A DNA stretch of 64,000 nt from Streptomyces ferrugineus (GCF_015160855.1 NZ_CP063373.1:9151001-9215000), one strand, 5' to 3'; positions 16,441-26,699 are shown, numbered from the stretch's first letter. Numbers and translations are program-made. Notes: generated by a model not told the origin, from the sequence alone.

Positions 16441-17463
16441 TCAGTACTGCTCGGTCTCCACGAAACCCGCGTCCGCGTCGTCGTCGGCGCCGAAGGCGTC
16501 GGCGGCGGCCGTGGGGTCGAATCCGGGCGGGCTGTCCTTCAGGGCCAGGCCCATGCCGGCCAGCTTCGCCTTGACCTCGTCGATGGACTTCGCACCGAAG
16601 TTGCGGATGTCCAGCAGGTCGGCCTCGGAGCGAGCGACGAGTTCACCCACGGAGTGGATGCCCTCACGCTTGAGGCAGTTGTAGGAGCGGACCGTGAGCT
16701 CCAGCTCCTCGATCGGCAGCGCCAGGTCGGCGGCAAGGGCGGCGTCCGTCGGGGACGGGCCCATGTCGATGCCCTCGGCGTCGATGTTCAGCTCACGGGC
16801 CAGACCGAACAGCTCGACCAGCGTCTTGCCCGCCGACGCCATGGCGTCACGCGGACGCATCGCCTGCTTGGTCTCGACATCGACGATCAGCTTGTCGAAG
16901 TCGGTGCGCTGCTCGACACGCGTGGCCTCGACCTTGTACGTGACCTTCAGAACCGGCGAGTAGATCGAGTCGACCGGAATACGGCCGATCTCCTGACCCA
17001 CCTGCTTGTTCTGCACCGCCGAGACATAACCGCGGCCACGCTCGACCGTCAGCTCCATCTCCAGCTTGCCCTTGCCGTTGAGCGTGGCCAGGACCAGGTC
17101 GGGATTGTGCACCTCGACACCGGCCGGCGGCGCGATGTCGGCGGCGGTGACCAGACCCGGACCCTGCTTGCGCAGGTACATCACGACCGGCTCGTCGTGC
17201 TCCGAGGAGACGACCAGCTGCTTGATGTTGAGGATCAGGTCGGTGACGTCCTCCTTGACGCCCGGCACGGTGGTGAACTCGTGCAGCACGCCGTCGATAC
17301 GGATGGACGTGACCGCCGCACCCGGGATCGAGGACAGGAGGGTCCGGCGAAGGGAGTTGCCGAGGGTGTAGCCGAAGCCCGGCTCCAGCGGCTCGATCAC
17401 GAACCGGGACCGGAACTCGTCGACGACCTCTTCGGTCAACGAGGGACGCTGAGCAATCAGCAT
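16441..17463 (-). CDS. rpoA: RNA polymerase alpha subunit
   Basis: The 340-residue alpha subunit nucleates RNAP assembly as a dimer and contacts UP elements and activators. The N-terminal domain (1-230) has [20 protein letters not shown] and [14 protein letters not shown]. The C-terminal domain (about 245-310) has [19 protein letters not shown] and [18 protein letters not shown]. The tail is acidic ([15 protein letters not shown]). The gene lies between rpsK and rplQ as in all high-GC Gram-positives. There is no rpsD in this operon. Confidence 0.99.
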   Translation of the reverse strand: MLIAQRPSLTEEVVDEFRSRFVIEPLEPGFGYTLGNSLRRTLLSSIPGAAVTSIRIDGVLHEFTTVPGVKEDVTDLILNIKQLVVSSEHDEPVVMYLRKQGPGLVTAADIAPPAGVEVHNPDLVLATLNGKGKLEMELTVERGRGYVSAVQNKQVGQEIGRIPVDSIYSPVLKVTYKVEATRVEQRTDFDKLIVDVETKQAMRPRDAMASAGKTLVELFGLARELNIDAEGIDMGPSPTDAALAADLALPIEELELTVRSYNCLKREGIHSVGELVARSEADLLDIRNFGAKSIDEVKAKLAGMGLALKDSPPGFDPTAAADAFGADDDADAGFVETEQY

Positions 17464-17552
17464 GTGTGGATCAGATCCTTCTTTCGTGGACGCCCGCTAT
17501 TTGACGTCCGACGGAAACCGCACCCGTGAAAAGTGCGGGTACTGCAAGGGTA

Positions 17553-17587
17553 CGGGCGGTAAGCCCCTTACGGAGCCATACCGCCCG
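17553..17587 (-). other. Inverted repeat between rpsK and rpoA
   Basis: CGGGCGGTA (17553-17561) and TACCGCCCG (17579-17587) form a perfect 9-bp stem with a 17-nt loop in the 145-nt rpsK-rpoA gap. It could be a processing site or an attenuator that tunes rpoA relative to the ribosomal proteins. Confidence 0.5.
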
Positions 17588-17608
17588 GACCCTCAAGTCA
17601 ACCGTGCG

Positions 17609-18013
17609 TCAGACGCGGCGACGCTTCGGCGGACGGCAGCCGTTGTGCGGGGTCGGGGTGACGTCCTGGATGGAGCCGACCTCGAGACCGGTCGCCTGAA
17701 GCGAACGGATCGCGGTCTCACGACCGGAACCCGGGCCCTTCACGAACACATCGACCTTGCGCATGCCGTGCTCCTGGGCGCGGCGGGCAGCCGACTCGGC
17801 GGCCATCTGCGCGGCGAACGGCGTGGACTTCCGGGAGCCCTTGAAGCCGACGTGGCCGGCGGAGGCCCAGGAGATCACGTTGCCGGACGGGTCCGTGATG
17901 GAGACGATCGTGTTGTTGAACGTGCTCTTGATGTGCGCGTGGCCGTGAGCGACGTTCTTCTTTTCCTTGCGGCGCACCTTCTTGACGGCGCCCTGACGTC
18001 CCTTGGGGGGCAT
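17609..18013 (-). CDS. rpsK: 30S ribosomal protein S11 (uS11)
   Basis: The 134-residue S11 of the platform domain shows [39 protein letters not shown], the [20 protein letters not shown] loop and the basic end [12 protein letters not shown]. It follows rpsM by 65 nt in the alpha operon. Confidence 0.98.
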   Translation of the reverse strand: MPPKGRQGAVKKVRRKEKKNVAHGHAHIKSTFNNTIVSITDPSGNVISWASAGHVGFKGSRKSTPFAAQMAAESAARRAQEHGMRKVDVFVKGPGSGRETAIRSLQATGLEVGSIQDVTPTPHNGCRPPKRRRV

Positions 18014-18078
18014 CTGCTAACTCCTACGGGAGGTGGTCGGTCCTACAGCGAAGACCGTGGACAGGTATCCGCTGCGGA

Positions 18079-18459
18079 CTACTTCTTGCCCGGCTTCTTC
18101 TTGCCGGCGATGGCGCGACGCGGGCCCTTGCGGGTGCGGGCGTTGGTGCTGGTGCGCTGACCGCGGACGGGCAGACCGCGACGGTGCCGCAGACCCTGGT
18201 AGCAGCCGATCTCGACCTTGCGGCGGATGTCGGCCTGGATCTCGCGACGGAGGTCACCCTCGGTCTTGAGGTTGTTGTCGACGTACTCACGAATCGCGAC
18301 GAGCTGCTCCTCGGAGAGGTCGCGAACGCGGGTGTTCGGGTCGACGCCGGTCTCAGCCAGCGTCGCCTTCGAGAGGGTCCGGCCGATGCCGAACACGTAG
18401 GTGAGGGCGACCTCCACGCGCTTGTCGCGCGGGATGTCAACACCGGAAACGCGTGCCAT
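18079..18459 (-). CDS. rpsM: 30S ribosomal protein S13 (uS13)
   Basis: The 126-residue S13 contacts the P-site tRNA and bridges to the 50S. It begins [20 protein letters not shown] and has YGIG-like [13 protein letters not shown], the [19 protein letters not shown] loop and the basic [16 protein letters not shown] tail. A 188-nt gap with a short UUCG-loop hairpin (18561-18574) separates it from rpmJ. Confidence 0.98.
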   Translation of the reverse strand: MARVSGVDIPRDKRVEVALTYVFGIGRTLSKATLAETGVDPNTRVRDLSEEQLVAIREYVDNNLKTEGDLRREIQADIRRKVEIGCYQGLRHRRGLPVRGQRTSTNARTRKGPRRAIAGKKKPGKK

Positions 18460-18647
18460 TCAATGGCTCCTGGTGATCTTCGGAGGTCTTCCGCAGAACC
18501 GGTTCCCGGCCGCCGTATCAGGTACGAACCGGGTCCCCGGCCTCCGAACCGGGGGTGTCAGGCGCCGAAGCGCCCGGGTCCTGCGTATGAACATATTCAG
18601 CTCGCGTCGCGCGAAGCCCTGCGAAACCGCAGAGGGAGGTCGATACG

Positions 18648-18761
18648 TCAGCCCTGGCGCTGCTTGTGGCGCGGGTTCTCGCAGATGACCATGACCCGAC
18701 CGTGACGGCGGATCACCCTGCACTTGTCGCAGATCTTCTTGACGCTCGGCTTGACCTTCAT
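18648..18761 (-). CDS. rpmJ: 50S ribosomal protein L36 (bL36), zinc-binding form
   Basis: A 37-residue protein, [17 protein letters not shown] and so on, ends [10 protein letters not shown]. The zinc ribbon CDKC plus C and H (VICENPRH) is intact, so this is the C+ form. The ATG at 18759-18761 gives the universal length. It lies between infA and rpsM, the canonical position. Confidence 0.97.
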   Translation of the reverse strand: MKVKPSVKKICDKCRVIRRHGRVMVICENPRHKQRQG

Positions 18762-18790
18762 GGGATTGAGGTTCTCCGAGTCAGAGGGAT

Positions 18791-19012
18791 CTACTTGTAC
18801 CGGTAGACGATCCGGCCACGCGTCAGGTCGTACGGAGACAGCTCCACCACGACCCGGTCGTCAGGGAGGATGCGGATGTAGTGCATACGCATCTTGCCGC
18901 TGATGTGTGCCAGGACCTGGTGGCCGTTCTGGAGCTCGACCTTGAACATGGCGTTCGGCAGAGACTCGACGACAGTGCCCTCGATCTCGATGGCACCTTG
19001 CTTCTTGGCCAC
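18791..19012 (-). CDS. infA: Translation initiation factor IF-1
   Basis: The 73-residue S1/OB-fold protein starts [20 protein letters not shown] and contains [20 protein letters not shown] and [20 protein letters not shown]. The GTG at 19010-19012 gives the standard length, with GAAGGG 6 nt upstream. Longer in-frame starts are rejected. The gene opens the infA-rpmJ-rpsM-rpsK-rpoA-rplQ unit, 164 nt after map. A weak candidate promoter (TTCGTC, 18 nt, TAGACT on the minus strand) lies in that gap. Confidence 0.97.
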   Translation of the reverse strand: MAKKQGAIEIEGTVVESLPNAMFKVELQNGHQVLAHISGKMRMHYIRILPDDRVVVELSPYDLTRGRIVYRYK

Positions 19013-19176
19013 GCTTCGCCCTTCGGAATCGACTACCTTGATCGACCCGTGCACCTTCCTGCTTCTCAGAGAGACAGGCGCATGCAGACATGCGGGTACA
19101 CAAGAGCCGACGAGTCAGTCTACGTCAGGGCACCCGGAAAGACGAATCGAGGGAGTCTGCCCCGCCCGGCAGATCA

Positions 19177-20013
19177 TTAAGCGAGCGGATCCGGAGCGGC
19201 CGTGATCCCGTACTCGGAGAGCTTCGCCTTGCCTCCGTCGGGCGCGGTGAGCACCAGCGGGCCCTGTTCGGTGAGCGCGACGGAGTGCTCCCAGTGCGAC
19301 GACCATGTGCCGTCGGTGGTGATGACGGTCCAGTCGTCCGACAGGACCTCCGTCTTGGGTGTGCCCAACGACACCATCGGCTCGATCGCGAGGCAGAACC
19401 CGGGCACCAGCTTCGGGCCCTTCCCTCGCCGCCGGTCGACGTAGTTCAGCAGATGCGGGTCCATGTGCATCTCGGTGCCGATGCCGTGGCCGCCGTAGTC
19501 CTCGATGATCCCGTACCGGCCGCCGCCCGGCTTCGGCTGCCGGCGGATGTACGTCTCGATGGCCCGCGAGACGTCGACCAGCCGGTTGCCCTGCTTCATC
19601 GCCGCGATGCCGGCCCACATCGACTCCTCGGTCACCCGGGAGAGCTCGATCAGCTCCGGAGCGTGGCCGGAGCCCACGAACGCGGTGTACGCGGCGTCGC
19701 CGTGCCAGCCGTCGATGACGGCGCCGCAGTCGATGGAGATGATGTCGCCGTCCTTGAGCACGACGTCCTCGGACGGGATGCCGTGGACGACGACCTCGTT
19801 CGCGGAGGTGCAGATCGTCGCGGGGAAGCCGCCGTAGCCGAGGAAGTTCGACTTGGCGCCGTGCTCCGCGAGCACCTTGCGGGCGACCTCGTCCAGATCC
19901 TTGGTGCTGGCCCCGGGCACCGCGGCCTCACGCGTGGCCGCGTGAATCGCGGCGACGACCAGTCCCGCCTCACGCATCTTGGCGATCTGCTCGGGGCTCT
20001 TGATCTGCACCAT
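19177..20013 (-). CDS. map: Methionine aminopeptidase type I
   Basis: This enzyme removes initiator Met. The 278-residue sequence has all five metal ligands in context: ISIDCGAVIDGWHGDAA (two Asp), GGHGIGTEMH (His), LAIEPMVSLG (Glu) and HSVALTEQGPLV (Glu). FGYGG-like YGGFPATICTSANEVVVHG is present. It lies between adk and infA, the standard actinobacterial order, with 151 nt after adk. Confidence 0.98.
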   Translation of the reverse strand: MVQIKSPEQIAKMREAGLVVAAIHAATREAAVPGASTKDLDEVARKVLAEHGAKSNFLGYGGFPATICTSANEVVVHGIPSEDVVLKDGDIISIDCGAVIDGWHGDAAYTAFVGSGHAPELIELSRVTEESMWAGIAAMKQGNRLVDVSRAIETYIRRQPKPGGGRYGIIEDYGGHGIGTEMHMDPHLLNYVDRRRGKGPKLVPGFCLAIEPMVSLGTPKTEVLSDDWTVITTDGTWSSHWEHSVALTEQGPLVLTAPDGGKAKLSEYGITAAPDPLA

Positions 20014-20164
20014 GGGGACGGGCGCCTTTCGTGGACGGGACGGAGAGGACTGGAGTGGACTGCTTCAACCATAAGGGCGGAGCCGGGGCGCCCCGCCCCA
20101 CGCAGCAGCCGCGGCCCCCGCACCGGGAACCGCGGCCTGAGCTACGTACGAGCCGAGAACGCTG

Positions 20165-20827
20165 CTACTTGCCGTCCTCGTCGCTCTGAAGCGCCTCCAT
20201 GGCGCGCGCCGTCACCTCTTCGACCTTGCCCAGCGCGGAGATGGTGACGACCAGTCCCTGCGCCTTGTAGTAGTCGATGATCGGCTCGGTCTGCGTGTGG
20301 TAGACCTCCAGCCGCTTGCGGACGGTCTCCTCGGAGTCGTCGTCGCGCTGGTACAGCTCGCCGCCGCAGGCGTCGCAGACGCCCTCCTTCTTCGGTCGGC
20401 TGTACGTCACGTGGAAGACGTGGCTGGAGTCCTTGCGGCAGATCCGCCGCCCGGCGATCCGCTTGACGACCTCTTCCTCGGGGACCTCGAGGTCCAGCAC
20501 CGCGTCCAGCTTCATGCTCTCGGACTGGAGCATCTCGTCGAGCGCCTCGGCCTGGGACACATTGCGCGGGAAGCCGTCCAGCAGGAAGCCGTTCTCGGCG
20601 TCCGGCTTCTCCATGCGGTCCTTGGCCATCCCGATGGTGACCTCGTCCGGCACCAGGTTGCCCGCGTCCATGTAGGACTTCGCGAGCTTCCCGAGCTCCG
20701 TCTGCTGGCTGATGTTGGCCCGGAACAGGTCGCCCGTGGAGATGTGCGGGATCGACAGGTTCTTGGCCAGGAACGCGGCCTGCGTTCCCTTACCGGCACC
20801 CGGCGGCCCGACGAGGACGATACGCAT
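20165..20827 (-). CDS. adk: Adenylate kinase
   Basis: Adk interconverts AMP+ATP and 2 ADP. The 220-residue long form has the P-loop GPPGAGKGT (7-15), the AMP site HISTGDLFR, DGFPRNVSQA and a LID domain with partial zinc ligands (ICRKD and CDACGGELYQR). The start ATG overlaps the secY stop (TGATG), so translation is coupled to secY. Confidence 0.98.
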   Translation of the reverse strand: MRIVLVGPPGAGKGTQAAFLAKNLSIPHISTGDLFRANISQQTELGKLAKSYMDAGNLVPDEVTIGMAKDRMEKPDAENGFLLDGFPRNVSQAEALDEMLQSESMKLDAVLDLEVPEEEVVKRIAGRRICRKDSSHVFHVTYSRPKKEGVCDACGGELYQRDDDSEETVRKRLEVYHTQTEPIIDYYKAQGLVVTISALGKVEEVTARAMEALQSDEDGK

Positions 20828-22140
20828 CAGCGGAGGAACCCTTCGTAATTGCGCTGCTGGAGCTGGCTCTCGATCTGCTTCACCGTTTCGAGGCCGACAC
20901 CCACAATGATCAGGATGCTGGTGCCACCGAACGGGAAGTTTTGGTTTGCCCCGAAACCAGCCAACGCCATCGTCGGCACGAGAGCGATCAGACCCAAGTA
21001 CAGCGAGCCCGGCCAGGTGATCCGGTTGAGCACATAGGAAAGGTACTCAGCGGTCGGTCGGCCAGCCCGGATGCCCGGGATGAAGCCACCATACTTCTTC
21101 ATGTTGTCCGCGACTTCCTCGGGGTTGAACGAGATGGCCACGTAGAAGAAGGCGAAGAAGACGATCAGAAGGAAGTACGACGCGATGTAGTACGGGTGAT
21201 CGCCCTTGACGAAGTGCGCTTCGATCCACCTCTTCCAGGCGGAGTCGCCACCGGAGAACTGGGCGATCAGCGCCGGGATGTAGAGCAGCGACGACGCGAA
21301 GATGACAGGGATCACACCTGCCTGGTTCACCTTCAGCGGGATGTAGGTGGACGTACCGCCGTAGGAACGGCGGCCGATCATGCGCTTCGCGTACTGCACC
21401 GGGATACGGCGCTGGGCCTGCTCGACGAAGACCACCAGGCCGACCATGACCAGGCCGACGAGGATGACCGTGCCGAACTCGATCCAGCCGTCGGCCAGCG
21501 AGCCCTGCTTCTTGATGGCCCACAGCGCGGACGGGAAGGTCGCGGCGATCGAGATGAACATCAGGATCGACATGCCGTTGCCGATGCCGCGGTCGGTGAT
21601 GAGCTCACCGAGCCACATGACGGTGGCCGTACCGGCGGTCATGGTGATGACCATGACGATGGTGGTGAAGATCGAGCGGTCCGGCACGATCTGGCCGGCC
21701 GTCTGGCAGCCCTGGAAGAGCGCGCCGCTGCGGGCGGTGGCCACCAGGCCGGTGCCCTGGAGGATGGCGAGGGCCACGGTCAGGTAACGGGTGTACTGCG
21801 TGATCTTCGCCGTGCCTGCCTGGCCCTCCTTCTTGAGGGCTTCCAGGCGCGGGATCACCACGGTCAGCAGCTGAAGGATGATGCTCGCCGTGATGTAGGG
21901 CATGATGCCGAGCGCGAAGATCGTGATCTGAAGCAGCGCGCCGCCACTGAACATGTTCACCAGGCCGAAGAGGCCCTGGTTGGCGTTCGCCTGGTCGAGG
22001 CAGACCTGGACGGCCCTGTAGTCGACGCCGGGGATCGGGATGTGTGTACCGATCCGGTAGATCACGATGATGCCGAGCGTGAAGAGCAGCTTCTTGCGCA
22101 GGTCGGGCGTCTTGAACGCCCGGGCGAACGCGGTGAGCAC
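20827..22140 (-). CDS. secY: Protein translocase subunit SecY
   Basis: The 437-residue channel of the Sec translocon has ten predicted helices. It starts MLTAFARAFKTPDLRKKLLFTLGIIVIYRIG (split as residues 1-31) and has a plug-region NMFSGGALLQITIFALGIMPYI and loop motifs RRIPVQYAKR and VKGDH. Unlike the classical spc operon, it is separated from rplO by a strong hairpin and has its own promoter. It is followed by adk and map in one unit. Confidence 0.99.
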   Translation of the reverse strand: MLTAFARAFKTPDLRKKLLFTLGIIVIYRIGTHIPIPGVDYRAVQVCLDQANANQGLFGLVNMFSGGALLQITIFALGIMPYITASIILQLLTVVIPRLEALKKEGQAGTAKITQYTRYLTVALAILQGTGLVATARSGALFQGCQTAGQIVPDRSIFTTIVMVITMTAGTATVMWLGELITDRGIGNGMSILMFISIAATFPSALWAIKKQGSLADGWIEFGTVILVGLVMVGLVVFVEQAQRRIPVQYAKRMIGRRSYGGTSTYIPLKVNQAGVIPVIFASSLLYIPALIAQFSGGDSAWKRWIEAHFVKGDHPYYIASYFLLIVFFAFFYVAISFNPEEVADNMKKYGGFIPGIRAGRPTAEYLSYVLNRITWPGSLYLGLIALVPTMALAGFGANQNFPFGGTSILIIVGVGLETVKQIESQLQQRNYEGFLR

Positions 22141-22196
22141 GGTGCCTCCTGCGACCCCCGCGCTACTGCGTCAAGGGTGACGGTCTTGAGGATCGA

Positions 22197-22225
22197 CTAA
22201 TAGGAACGACTTAGCTAACGGTCAA
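22197..22225 (-). promoter_or_regulatory. Promoter of secY-adk-map
   Basis: TTGACC (22220-22225) and TATTAG (22197-22202) are 17 nt apart on the minus strand. The predicted start lies about 50 nt before the secY start codon. Confidence 0.65.
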
Positions 22226-22316
22226 CTGCCGCTCAGAGTGCCCCACGAGGAGCACTCCGTAAAAGTGGGCAGTGCAGGCCACCTTACCGGCGAGACCGCC
22301 CCCCTTGGAACGACCA

Positions 22317-22350
22317 ACCGGGGATACCCCATTTGTGGGGTATCCCCGGT
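22317..22350 (-). terminator. Terminator after rplO
   Basis: A perfect 15-bp stem (22317-22331 with 22336-22350) closed by TTTG lies about 35 nt past the rplO stop. It divides the spc operon from secY. Confidence 0.85.
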
Positions 22351-22385
22351 CGGGATCGCTCAAGTCATCGAGACGCCTGTTGCGT

Positions 22386-22841
22386 TCAGACGAGCTCGGT
22401 GACGCTACCGCCGGCGGCGGTGATCTTCTCCTTGGCGGAGCCGGAGACGGCGTCCACCGTCACCTGCAGCGCCACGGAGATCTCGCCCTGGCCGAGCACC
22501 TTGACGAGGCTGTTCTTGCGAACGGCACCCTTGGCGACCAGGTCCGCGACCGTGACCTCCCCACCCTCGGGGTAGAGGGCGGCGAGCTTGTCCAGGTTCA
22601 CGACCTGGTACTCGGTCTTGAACGGGTTCTTGAAGCCCTTCAGCTTCGGGAGGCGCATGTGCAGCGGCATCTGGCCGCCCTCGAAGCGCTCCGGAACCTG
22701 GTAACGGGCCTTGGTGCCCTTGGTACCACGACCGGCCGTCTTACCCTTCGACGCCTCACCACGACCGACACGGGTCTTGGCGGTCTTGGCGCCGGGGGCG
22801 GGACGGAGGTTGTGGATCTTGAGCGGGTTCTGCTCCGCCAT
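22386..22841 (-). CDS. rplO: 50S ribosomal protein L15 (uL15)
   Basis: The 151-residue protein starts [33 protein letters not shown] (residues 1-33 in the record) and has the [20 protein letters not shown] core and a C-terminal domain with [19 protein letters not shown]. It is the last gene of the spc operon, 2 nt after rpmD. Confidence 0.98.
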   Translation of the reverse strand: MAEQNPLKIHNLRPAPGAKTAKTRVGRGEASKGKTAGRGTKGTKARYQVPERFEGGQMPLHMRLPKLKGFKNPFKTEYQVVNLDKLAALYPEGGEVTVADLVAKGAVRKNSLVKVLGQGEISVALQVTVDAVSGSAKEKITAAGGSVTELV

Positions 22842-22843
22842 GA

Positions 22844-23026
22844 TCAGTCGACCTCCTCGACCGTCACGAGGTGGCGGACGGTGTGCACCATGCCGCGGAA
22901 CTCGGGGCGGTCCTCCTTGACGACCTGCGTGTTGATGCCCTTGAGACCAAGGGAGCGCAGGGTGTCACGGTGGTTCTGCTTGCTGCCGATGTAGGACTTG
23001 ACCTGCGTAATCTTGAGCTGCGCCAT
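22844..23026 (-). CDS. rpmD: 50S ribosomal protein L30 (uL30)
   Basis: The 60-residue short L30 begins [20 protein letters not shown] and has [18 protein letters not shown] and [15 protein letters not shown]. The ATG at 23024-23026 gives the usual length; an in-frame extension upstream reads into rpsE and is rejected. It sits between rpsE and rplO with 2-nt gaps, so it is translationally coupled. Confidence 0.97.
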   Translation of the reverse strand: MAQLKITQVKSYIGSKQNHRDTLRSLGLKGINTQVVKEDRPEFRGMVHTVRHLVTVEEVD

Positions 23027-23028
23027 GA

Positions 23029-23634
23029 TTACGCACCCGCCCCGGCACGCGCACGGAGAAGAGCCGCGGGGGCGACGTCCTCGAGCGGCAGACCACGGCG
23101 GGCCGCGATCTCCTCGGGACGCTGCAGGCCCTTCAGGGCCTCCACGGTCGCGTGCACGATGTTGATCGCGTTGTCGGAGCCGAGCGACTTCGACAGCACG
23201 TCGTGGATACCGGCGCACTCCAGGACGGCACGCACGGGACCACCGGCGATAACACCGGTACCCGGCGAAGCCGGCTTGAGGAGAACGACACCGGCAGCCT
23301 TCTCACCCTGGATGGGGTGCGGGATGGTGCCCTGGATCCGGGGGACCTTGAAGAAGTGCTTCTTGGCCTCCTCAACGCCCTTGGCGATGGCGGCCGGCAC
23401 CTCCTTGGCCTTGCCGTAACCGACACCCACGGTGCCGTCACCGTCGCCCACCACGACCAGCGCGGTGAAGCTGAAGCGACGACCACCCTTCACAACCTTG
23501 GCGACGCGGTTGATCGCGACAACGCGCTCAACGTACGCGGTCTTCTCGGCGGCAGCTGCGCCGCCGTCACGGCCCTTCCGGTCCCGCCGCTCGCCGCCAC
23601 CGGCACCGCCACCGCGGCGCTGGGGTCCAGCCAT
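23029..23634 (-). CDS. rpsE: 30S ribosomal protein S5 (uS5)
   Basis: The 201-residue S5 has a Gly/Arg-rich N-terminus ([20 protein letters not shown]), the double-stranded-RNA fold [18 protein letters not shown] and the [21 protein letters not shown] motif. It acts in accuracy and mRNA unwinding. The ATG at 23632-23634 is chosen by family alignment; upstream in-frame residues belong to the rplR region. It is followed immediately by rpmD. Confidence 0.98.
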   Translation of the reverse strand: MAGPQRRGGGAGGGERRDRKGRDGGAAAAEKTAYVERVVAINRVAKVVKGGRRFSFTALVVVGDGDGTVGVGYGKAKEVPAAIAKGVEEAKKHFFKVPRIQGTIPHPIQGEKAAGVVLLKPASPGTGVIAGGPVRAVLECAGIHDVLSKSLGSDNAINIVHATVEALKGLQRPEEIAARRGLPLEDVAPAALLRARAGAGA

Positions 23635-23674
23635 TGGAATTACCTCTCTCTGTTTCCGCTTGGTCGGAACCGGC

Positions 23675-24058
23675 TCAGAACTTGAGCCCGGCCTCGCGGG
23701 CGGCGTCCGCCAGAGCGGCGATGCGCCCGGCGTACTGGTTACCACCACGGTCGAATACGACGGCCTCGACACCGGCGGCCTTGGCGCGCTCGGCGACCAG
23801 GGCGCCGACCTGCTTGGCCTGCGCGGACTTGTCGCCCTCGCCACCGCGGATCGAGGTGTCCAGGGTGGACGCCGACGCAAGGGTGTGACCCTTGAGGTCG
23901 TCGATCACCTGGGCCACGATGTGGCGGTTGGAGCGGGTGACGACCAGACGGGGACGCTCCGCCGTACCGTTGATCCGCTTGCGGATCCGGATGTGACGGC
24001 GCTTGATCGCGGCGCGCTTGTAGGCGTCGCCCTTAAGGATCTTCTGCCCGTATGCCAT
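23675..24058 (-). CDS. rplR: 50S ribosomal protein L18 (uL18)
   Basis: The 127-residue 5S rRNA-binding protein has [35 protein letters not shown] and the end [12 protein letters not shown]. It starts 3 nt after rplF and lies in the standard spc order. Confidence 0.98.
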   Translation of the reverse strand: MAYGQKILKGDAYKRAAIKRRHIRIRKRINGTAERPRLVVTRSNRHIVAQVIDDLKGHTLASASTLDTSIRGGEGDKSAQAKQVGALVAERAKAAGVEAVVFDRGGNQYAGRIAALADAAREAGLKF

Positions 24059-24061
24059 GGC

Positions 24062-24601
24062 TTACTTACCCGCCTTTCCGACCTTGCGGCGGATGACTTC
24101 GCCCTCGTACTTGACGCCCTTGGCCTTGTACGGGTCGGGCTTGCGCAGCTTGCGGATGTTGGCCGCGACCTCGCCGACCTTCTGCTTGTCGATGCCCTCG
24201 ACCGAGAAACGCGTGGGCGCCTCGACCTTGAAGGTGATGCCCTCGGGGGCCTCGACCAGAATCGGGTGGCTGTAGCCGAGCGCGAACTCGAGGTTCGAGC
24301 CCTTGGCGGTCACGCGGTAACCGACACCGCTGATCTCGAGCTTCTTCACGTAACCCTGGGTCACGCCGGTGATCATGTTCGCCACCAGCGTGCGGGACAG
24401 GCCGTGCAGGGCCTTGTTCTGACGCTCGTCGTTGGGGCGGGTCACCTGCAGGGTGCCGTCCTCGCCCTTGGCGATCTCGATCGGCGCCGAGACGGTGTGG
24501 GTCAGCGCGCCCTTGGGGCCCTTGACCGAGACCGTACGGCCGTCGATGGTGACGTCCACGCCGGCGGGAACCGCGATGGGGAGCTTGCCGATGCGCGACA
24601 T
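24062..24601 (-). CDS. rplF: 50S ribosomal protein L6 (uL6)
   Basis: The 179-residue L6 near the factor-binding site starts [20 protein letters not shown] and has the second-domain signature [19 protein letters not shown] and the C-terminal [16 protein letters not shown]. It follows rpsH by 24 nt. Confidence 0.98.
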   Translation of the reverse strand: MSRIGKLPIAVPAGVDVTIDGRTVSVKGPKGALTHTVSAPIEIAKGEDGTLQVTRPNDERQNKALHGLSRTLVANMITGVTQGYVKKLEISGVGYRVTAKGSNLEFALGYSHPILVEAPEGITFKVEAPTRFSVEGIDKQKVGEVAANIRKLRKPDPYKAKGVKYEGEVIRRKVGKAGK

Positions 24602-24625
24602 AGCTGTTTCCTCCGTTCCCTTCTG

Positions 24626-25024
24626 CTACCAGACGTAGGCGAGGACTTCCCCACCCACGCCCTTCTTGCCGGCCTGCTTGTCGGTGAGGAGCCCGTGGGA
24701 CGTGGAGATGATCGCCACGCCGAGGCCGCCGAGCACCTTCGGCAGGTTGGTGGACTTCGCGTAAACCCGCAGACCGGGCTTGGAGATCCGCTTGATGCCC
24801 GCGATGGAGCGCTCACGGTTCGGGCCGAACTTCAGCTCGAGGACGAGGTTCTTGCCGACCTCGGCGTCCTCGACACGCCAGCCCGTGATGAAGCCCTCCT
24901 GCTGGAGGATCTCCGCGATGTGCGACTTGATCTTCGAGTGCGGCATCGCCACGGTGTCGTGGTACGCCGAGTTCGCGTTCCGCAGACGCGTAAGCATGTC
25001 TGCGATCGGATCAGTCATGGTCAT
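24626..25024 (-). CDS. rpsH: 30S ribosomal protein S8 (uS8)
   Basis: The 132-residue S8 starts [20 protein letters not shown] and ends with the rRNA-binding [19 protein letters not shown] and GGEVLAYVW. The ATG at 25022-25024 gives the streptomycete length. In E. coli S8 represses the spc operon by binding mRNA at rplE; no clear mimic was recognised here. A 212-nt gap separates it from rpsN. Confidence 0.98.
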   Translation of the reverse strand: MTMTDPIADMLTRLRNANSAYHDTVAMPHSKIKSHIAEILQQEGFITGWRVEDAEVGKNLVLELKFGPNRERSIAGIKRISKPGLRVYAKSTNLPKVLGGLGVAIISTSHGLLTDKQAGKKGVGGEVLAYVW

Positions 25025-25236
25025 GAATTGGCCTTCGGCCTCTCTCGCCGGGGTTTCCTGATGCGCCATCCCTCTCCCCGATCCGAGACGGGACGGGTGC
25101 GGCGCGGTGGACCTACGGCGTAGTAAGTCGTACGGGCGCGACAGGCGCCCAACCCCACAAGCCTAAGCCATGCGGGGGTGGGCCCCTGTCCACCCAGATG
25201 CTTACCGAGAGACTCCGGAATCCCCTATTACGGGAA

Positions 25237-25422
25237 TTACCAGGAGCTCTTGGTCACGCCCGGCAGCTCGCCACGGTGAGCCATCTCACGAAGGCACACG
25301 CGGCACAGGCCGAACTTGCGGTACACGGAGTGGGGACGGCCGCAGCGCTGGCAGCGCGTGTAGCCACGCACGCCGAACTTGGGCTTGCGAGCAGCCTTCG
25401 CGATCAGAGCCTTCTTCGCCAT
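25237..25422 (-). CDS. rpsN: 30S ribosomal protein S14 type Z (uS14), zinc-binding
   Basis: The 61-residue S14 starts [20 protein letters not shown] and has the intact zinc ribbon CQRC and CRVC with [20 protein letters not shown] at the end. It is the short C+ form found inside the spc operon; streptomycetes usually carry a zinc-free paralogue elsewhere. The ATG at 25420-25422 fits the family length. Confidence 0.97.
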   Translation of the reverse strand: MAKKALIAKAARKPKFGVRGYTRCQRCGRPHSVYRKFGLCRVCLREMAHRGELPGVTKSSW

Positions 25423-25427
25423 CTCGC

Positions 25428-25985
25428 TCACGCCTCCTTGAAGGGGAAGCCGAGGTGACGAAGGAGCGCGCGGCCCTCAGCGTCGTTGGTCGCCGTGGTG
25501 ACCACGGTGATGTCCATACCCCGGACGCGGTCGATCTTGTCCTGGTCGATCTCGTGGAACATGACCTGCTCCGTGAGACCGAAGGTGTAGTTGCCACGGC
25601 CGTCGAACTGCTTGGGGGACAGACCGCGGAAGTCGCGGATGCGCGGCAGCGCGAGCGACAGGGTGCGGTCCAGGAACTCCCACATGCGGTCGCCACGGAG
25701 CGTGACGTGGGCACCGATCGGCTGGCCCTCACGCAGCTTGAACTGCGCGATGGACTTGCGTGCCTTGGTGACGGCCGGCTTCTGACCGGTGATCGTGGTG
25801 AGGTCGCGGATGGCGCCCTCGATCAGCTTGGAGTCGCGGGCGGCGTCGCCCACACCCATGTTGACCACGATCTTGACGAGGCCGGGGATCTGCATGACGT
25901 TCTCGTACTTGAACTCGTCACGCAGCTTGCCCGCGATCTCCTCGCGGTACTTCTGCTTCAGACGCGGAGTGGTGGTGGTAGCCAT
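25428..25985 (-). CDS. rplE: 50S ribosomal protein L5 (uL5)
   Basis: The 185-residue L5 binds 5S rRNA and contacts P-site tRNA. It has [40 protein letters not shown] and [20 protein letters not shown]. Its ATG overlaps the rplX stop (TGATG), and rpsN starts 5 nt after it. Confidence 0.98.
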   Translation of the reverse strand: MATTTTPRLKQKYREEIAGKLRDEFKYENVMQIPGLVKIVVNMGVGDAARDSKLIEGAIRDLTTITGQKPAVTKARKSIAQFKLREGQPIGAHVTLRGDRMWEFLDRTLSLALPRIRDFRGLSPKQFDGRGNYTFGLTEQVMFHEIDQDKIDRVRGMDITVVTTATNDAEGRALLRHLGFPFKEA

Positions 25986-26308
25986 CAGATGTCCTCACCC
26001 GTCCGCTTGGCAACGCGGATCTTGTTGCCTTCGTCGTCGAAGCGGTAGCCGACACGCGTGACGACCTTGTTGCCGTCCTTCTCAACGACCAGCTGGACGT
26101 TGGAGACGTGGATCGGCGCCTCGGTCGTGACGATGCCGCCGGCCTGCGAACCGCGAGCGGTCGGACCGGCCTTGGTGTGCTTCTTGACCCGGTTGACACC
26201 CTCGACCAGGACGCGCTCGTCGCGCGGGTAAGCGGCAATGACCTTGCCCTGCTTGCCCTTGTCCTTGCCGGTGATGACCTGGACCAGGTCGCCCTTCTTG
26301 ATCTTCAT
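25985..26308 (-). CDS. rplX: 50S ribosomal protein L24 (uL24)
   Basis: The 107-residue KOW-domain assembly initiator begins [20 protein letters not shown] and has [16 protein letters not shown] and [10 protein letters not shown]. It starts 2 nt after the rplN stop and overlaps rplE. Confidence 0.98.
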   Translation of the reverse strand: MKIKKGDLVQVITGKDKGKQGKVIAAYPRDERVLVEGVNRVKKHTKAGPTARGSQAGGIVTTEAPIHVSNVQLVVEKDGNKVVTRVGYRFDDEGNKIRVAKRTGEDI

Positions 26309-26310
26309 GC

Positions 26311-26679
26311 TTACAGCACCTCCGGCGCGAGCGAGATGATCTTCATGAACTTCTTCTCGCGCAGCTCACGGCCGACCGGGCCGAAGATGCGGGTGCCGCG
26401 AGGGTCGCCGTCGTTCTTCAGAATGACGGCGGCGTTCTCGTCGAAGCGGATGTACGAGCCGTCCGGACGGCGGCGCTCCTTGACGGTGCGAACGATGACC
26501 GCCTTGACGACGTCACCCTTCTTCACGTTGCCACCGGGGATCGCGTCCTTGACGGTGGCGACGATGACGTCACCGATGCCCGCGTAGCGGCGACCGGAGC
26601 CACCGAGCACACGGATGCAAAGGATTTCCTTCGCACCAGTGTTGTCGGCGACGCGCAGTCGCGACTCCTGCTGGATCAC
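26311..26679 (-). CDS. rplN: 50S ribosomal protein L14 (uL14)
   Basis: The 122-residue L14 starts [20 protein letters not shown] and has [20 protein letters not shown] and [16 protein letters not shown]. The GTG at 26677-26679, with AGGAGA 6 nt upstream, gives the universal length. It opens the spc operon, 267 nt after rpsQ. Confidence 0.98.
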   Translation of the reverse strand: MIQQESRLRVADNTGAKEILCIRVLGGSGRRYAGIGDVIVATVKDAIPGGNVKKGDVVKAVIVRTVKERRRPDGSYIRFDENAAVILKNDGDPRGTRIFGPVGRELREKKFMKIISLAPEVL

Positions 26680-26699
26680 GTCTATCTCCTGTGTGTCTG

